Below, piece after piece: positions 63,170 through 64,000 of a DNA stretch of 64,000 nt. The DNA lies in the NCBI GenBank assembly GCA_035041965.1, contig JAPYMA010000316.1, forward strand, positions 1-64,000, read 5' to 3'. The notes under the pieces were generated by a model. That model was not told where the DNA came from and ran no database searches. It worked only from the letters and a program-made list of their open reading frames with translations. Source of the stretch: Anisakis pegreffii. Taxonomy: Eukaryota; Nematoda; Chromadorea; Rhabditida; Anisakidae. How positions within the stretch are numbered: the stretch's first letter is position 1; each line of letters starts with the position of its first letter. Both the position numbers and the translations under genes were made by a program.

Positions 63170-63736
63170 CTCAAATCCTTTAACAAGCAGCCACAATCGA
63201 GTGGCGTGCACATCTCGATGAGAACTTCAAACGAAGACATTTCACAATTCCTGCAATTCTCAGCTCAAACACTCTATCACGTTGGCAATCAAAATATCAC
63301 TTTGACTCACTGAACAATGCTCAAAAATAAACTTTTCAAAGAATCCTCCTTGACATTTGATGAAATTTGCTTACAGCATTAGGCAACAACGTGTGACTCA
63401 TATGATACATGAGTGAAACACACACACTGACATGTCAAATAACGAGAAATTGAAGTAAATTTCAAGTATATGTGATCTATCGAGACAATTAGGCCAGAGA
63501 CAACAGCCAAAGGCAACTTAAGCTATCTGCAATATAAGCTATGTTAAGTACAGAATTGATAGGAATGGAATGACGGTAGCCTCCTCGTATGTTGAACGAA
63601 GTAATTAATTGCTGTGTTGCTGTTTGCGAATCGTTAATGACAAGTTCGTGTGTTTGTTCAATGAAAAACCACTTGTTTCCCAATAAATTTGCAATGAGAA
63701 CAACTCAAAAATGCACTGATGATGATTGGAAAATAA

Positions 63737-63898
63737 ATGAATTCATCAGCTGAAATCTCACGCTTAGATAACATTCGCCTGGAAAGAGTCATCGGAAAGC
63801 ATTTCAAAGTGAAACGTGGTGGAATATTTCAAATTCCAATCGAAAAACCAGCGCAAGAGCACAAAGTTCTAAAGATTACGATTGGCGATCAATCATAG
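63737..63898 (+). CDS. Possible short protein or exon (53 aa)
   Basis: ATG at 63737 opens NSSAEISRLDNIRLERV followed by HFKVKRGGIFQIPIEKPA and stops at TAG 63896. Alternating polar and apolar residues suggest beta structure. It lacks splice or promoter evidence; the window ends 100 nt later. Confidence 0.3.
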   Translation: MNSSAEISRLDNIRLERVIGKHFKVKRGGIFQIPIEKPAQEHKVLKITIGDQS

Positions 63899-64000
63899 AG
63901 ATTGATTGGAAGAGCTCAAAGCAAAGACAATGAGTGCTGGTGCCAAAGCGTTTCAATAGATAAAGTGATGTAGAAGAAGGCAGTTTTTCAATGAAACCAT

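Overview
The window is nuclear DNA of a nematode. It is AT-rich, its genes are split into many small exons, and nearly every 3' splice site has the nematode form (T-run then TTTCAG or TTTTAG). Degenerate copies of the nematode telomere unit TTAGGC and a C. elegans-type tRNA-Val body fit this. The sparse spacing (about one gene per 5-6 kb) and the absence of SL RNA, rRNA or operon-like clusters suggest a parasitic lineage with a larger genome than Caenorhabditis. The species cannot be named from what I can see.

All multi-exon models were built by hand, choosing GT/AG sites so that reading phase closes across every junction. From left to right: DPAGT1, the first enzyme of N-glycan assembly (minus, 3217-788, 10 exons, 414 aa); a GPI-anchored Ly6-like protein (plus, 4922-6069); DCXR-type dicarbonyl/L-xylulose reductase (minus, 8494-6713, 7 exons, 245 aa); an 11-exon single-pass glycoprotein with a class I fusion-like layout (minus, 14229-10067); a nematode SH2-domain protein (minus, 18545-15723, 9 exons, 368 aa); a tRNA-Val-like gene whose anticodon reads AUC (minus, about 19701-19629); and an ATP-grasp ligase-like protein (minus, 23714-21120, 9 exons, 496 aa), whose ATG overlaps the stop of a short cysteine-containing exon.

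From 24 to 41 kb the window is mostly intergenic or intronic DNA with dispersed, tandem and inverted repeats. Isolated exons of uncharacterised genes lie at about 24.6, 28.0, 31.4, 33.0-33.5 and 38.2-38.7 kb. From 41 to 47 kb there is an ATF4-like bZIP factor with an apparent +1 frameshift in its leucine zipper (minus, 42434-41267), a serine-rich protein of unknown function (minus, about 45477-44071), and a cysteine-rich protein (minus, 47262-46058).

From 47 to 64 kb the sequence is sparse again: a cysteine-rich terminal exon (52217-51989), a plus-strand five-exon model with an 11-nt microexon (54845-56709), and several exon-sized reading frames near 57.8, 59.5, 61.2, 63.1 and 63.8 kb that could not be assembled into genes. 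The genes do not form one pathway; they are ordinary housekeeping, secretory, signalling and regulatory genes. No CRISPR array, complete transposon or rRNA gene was seen.
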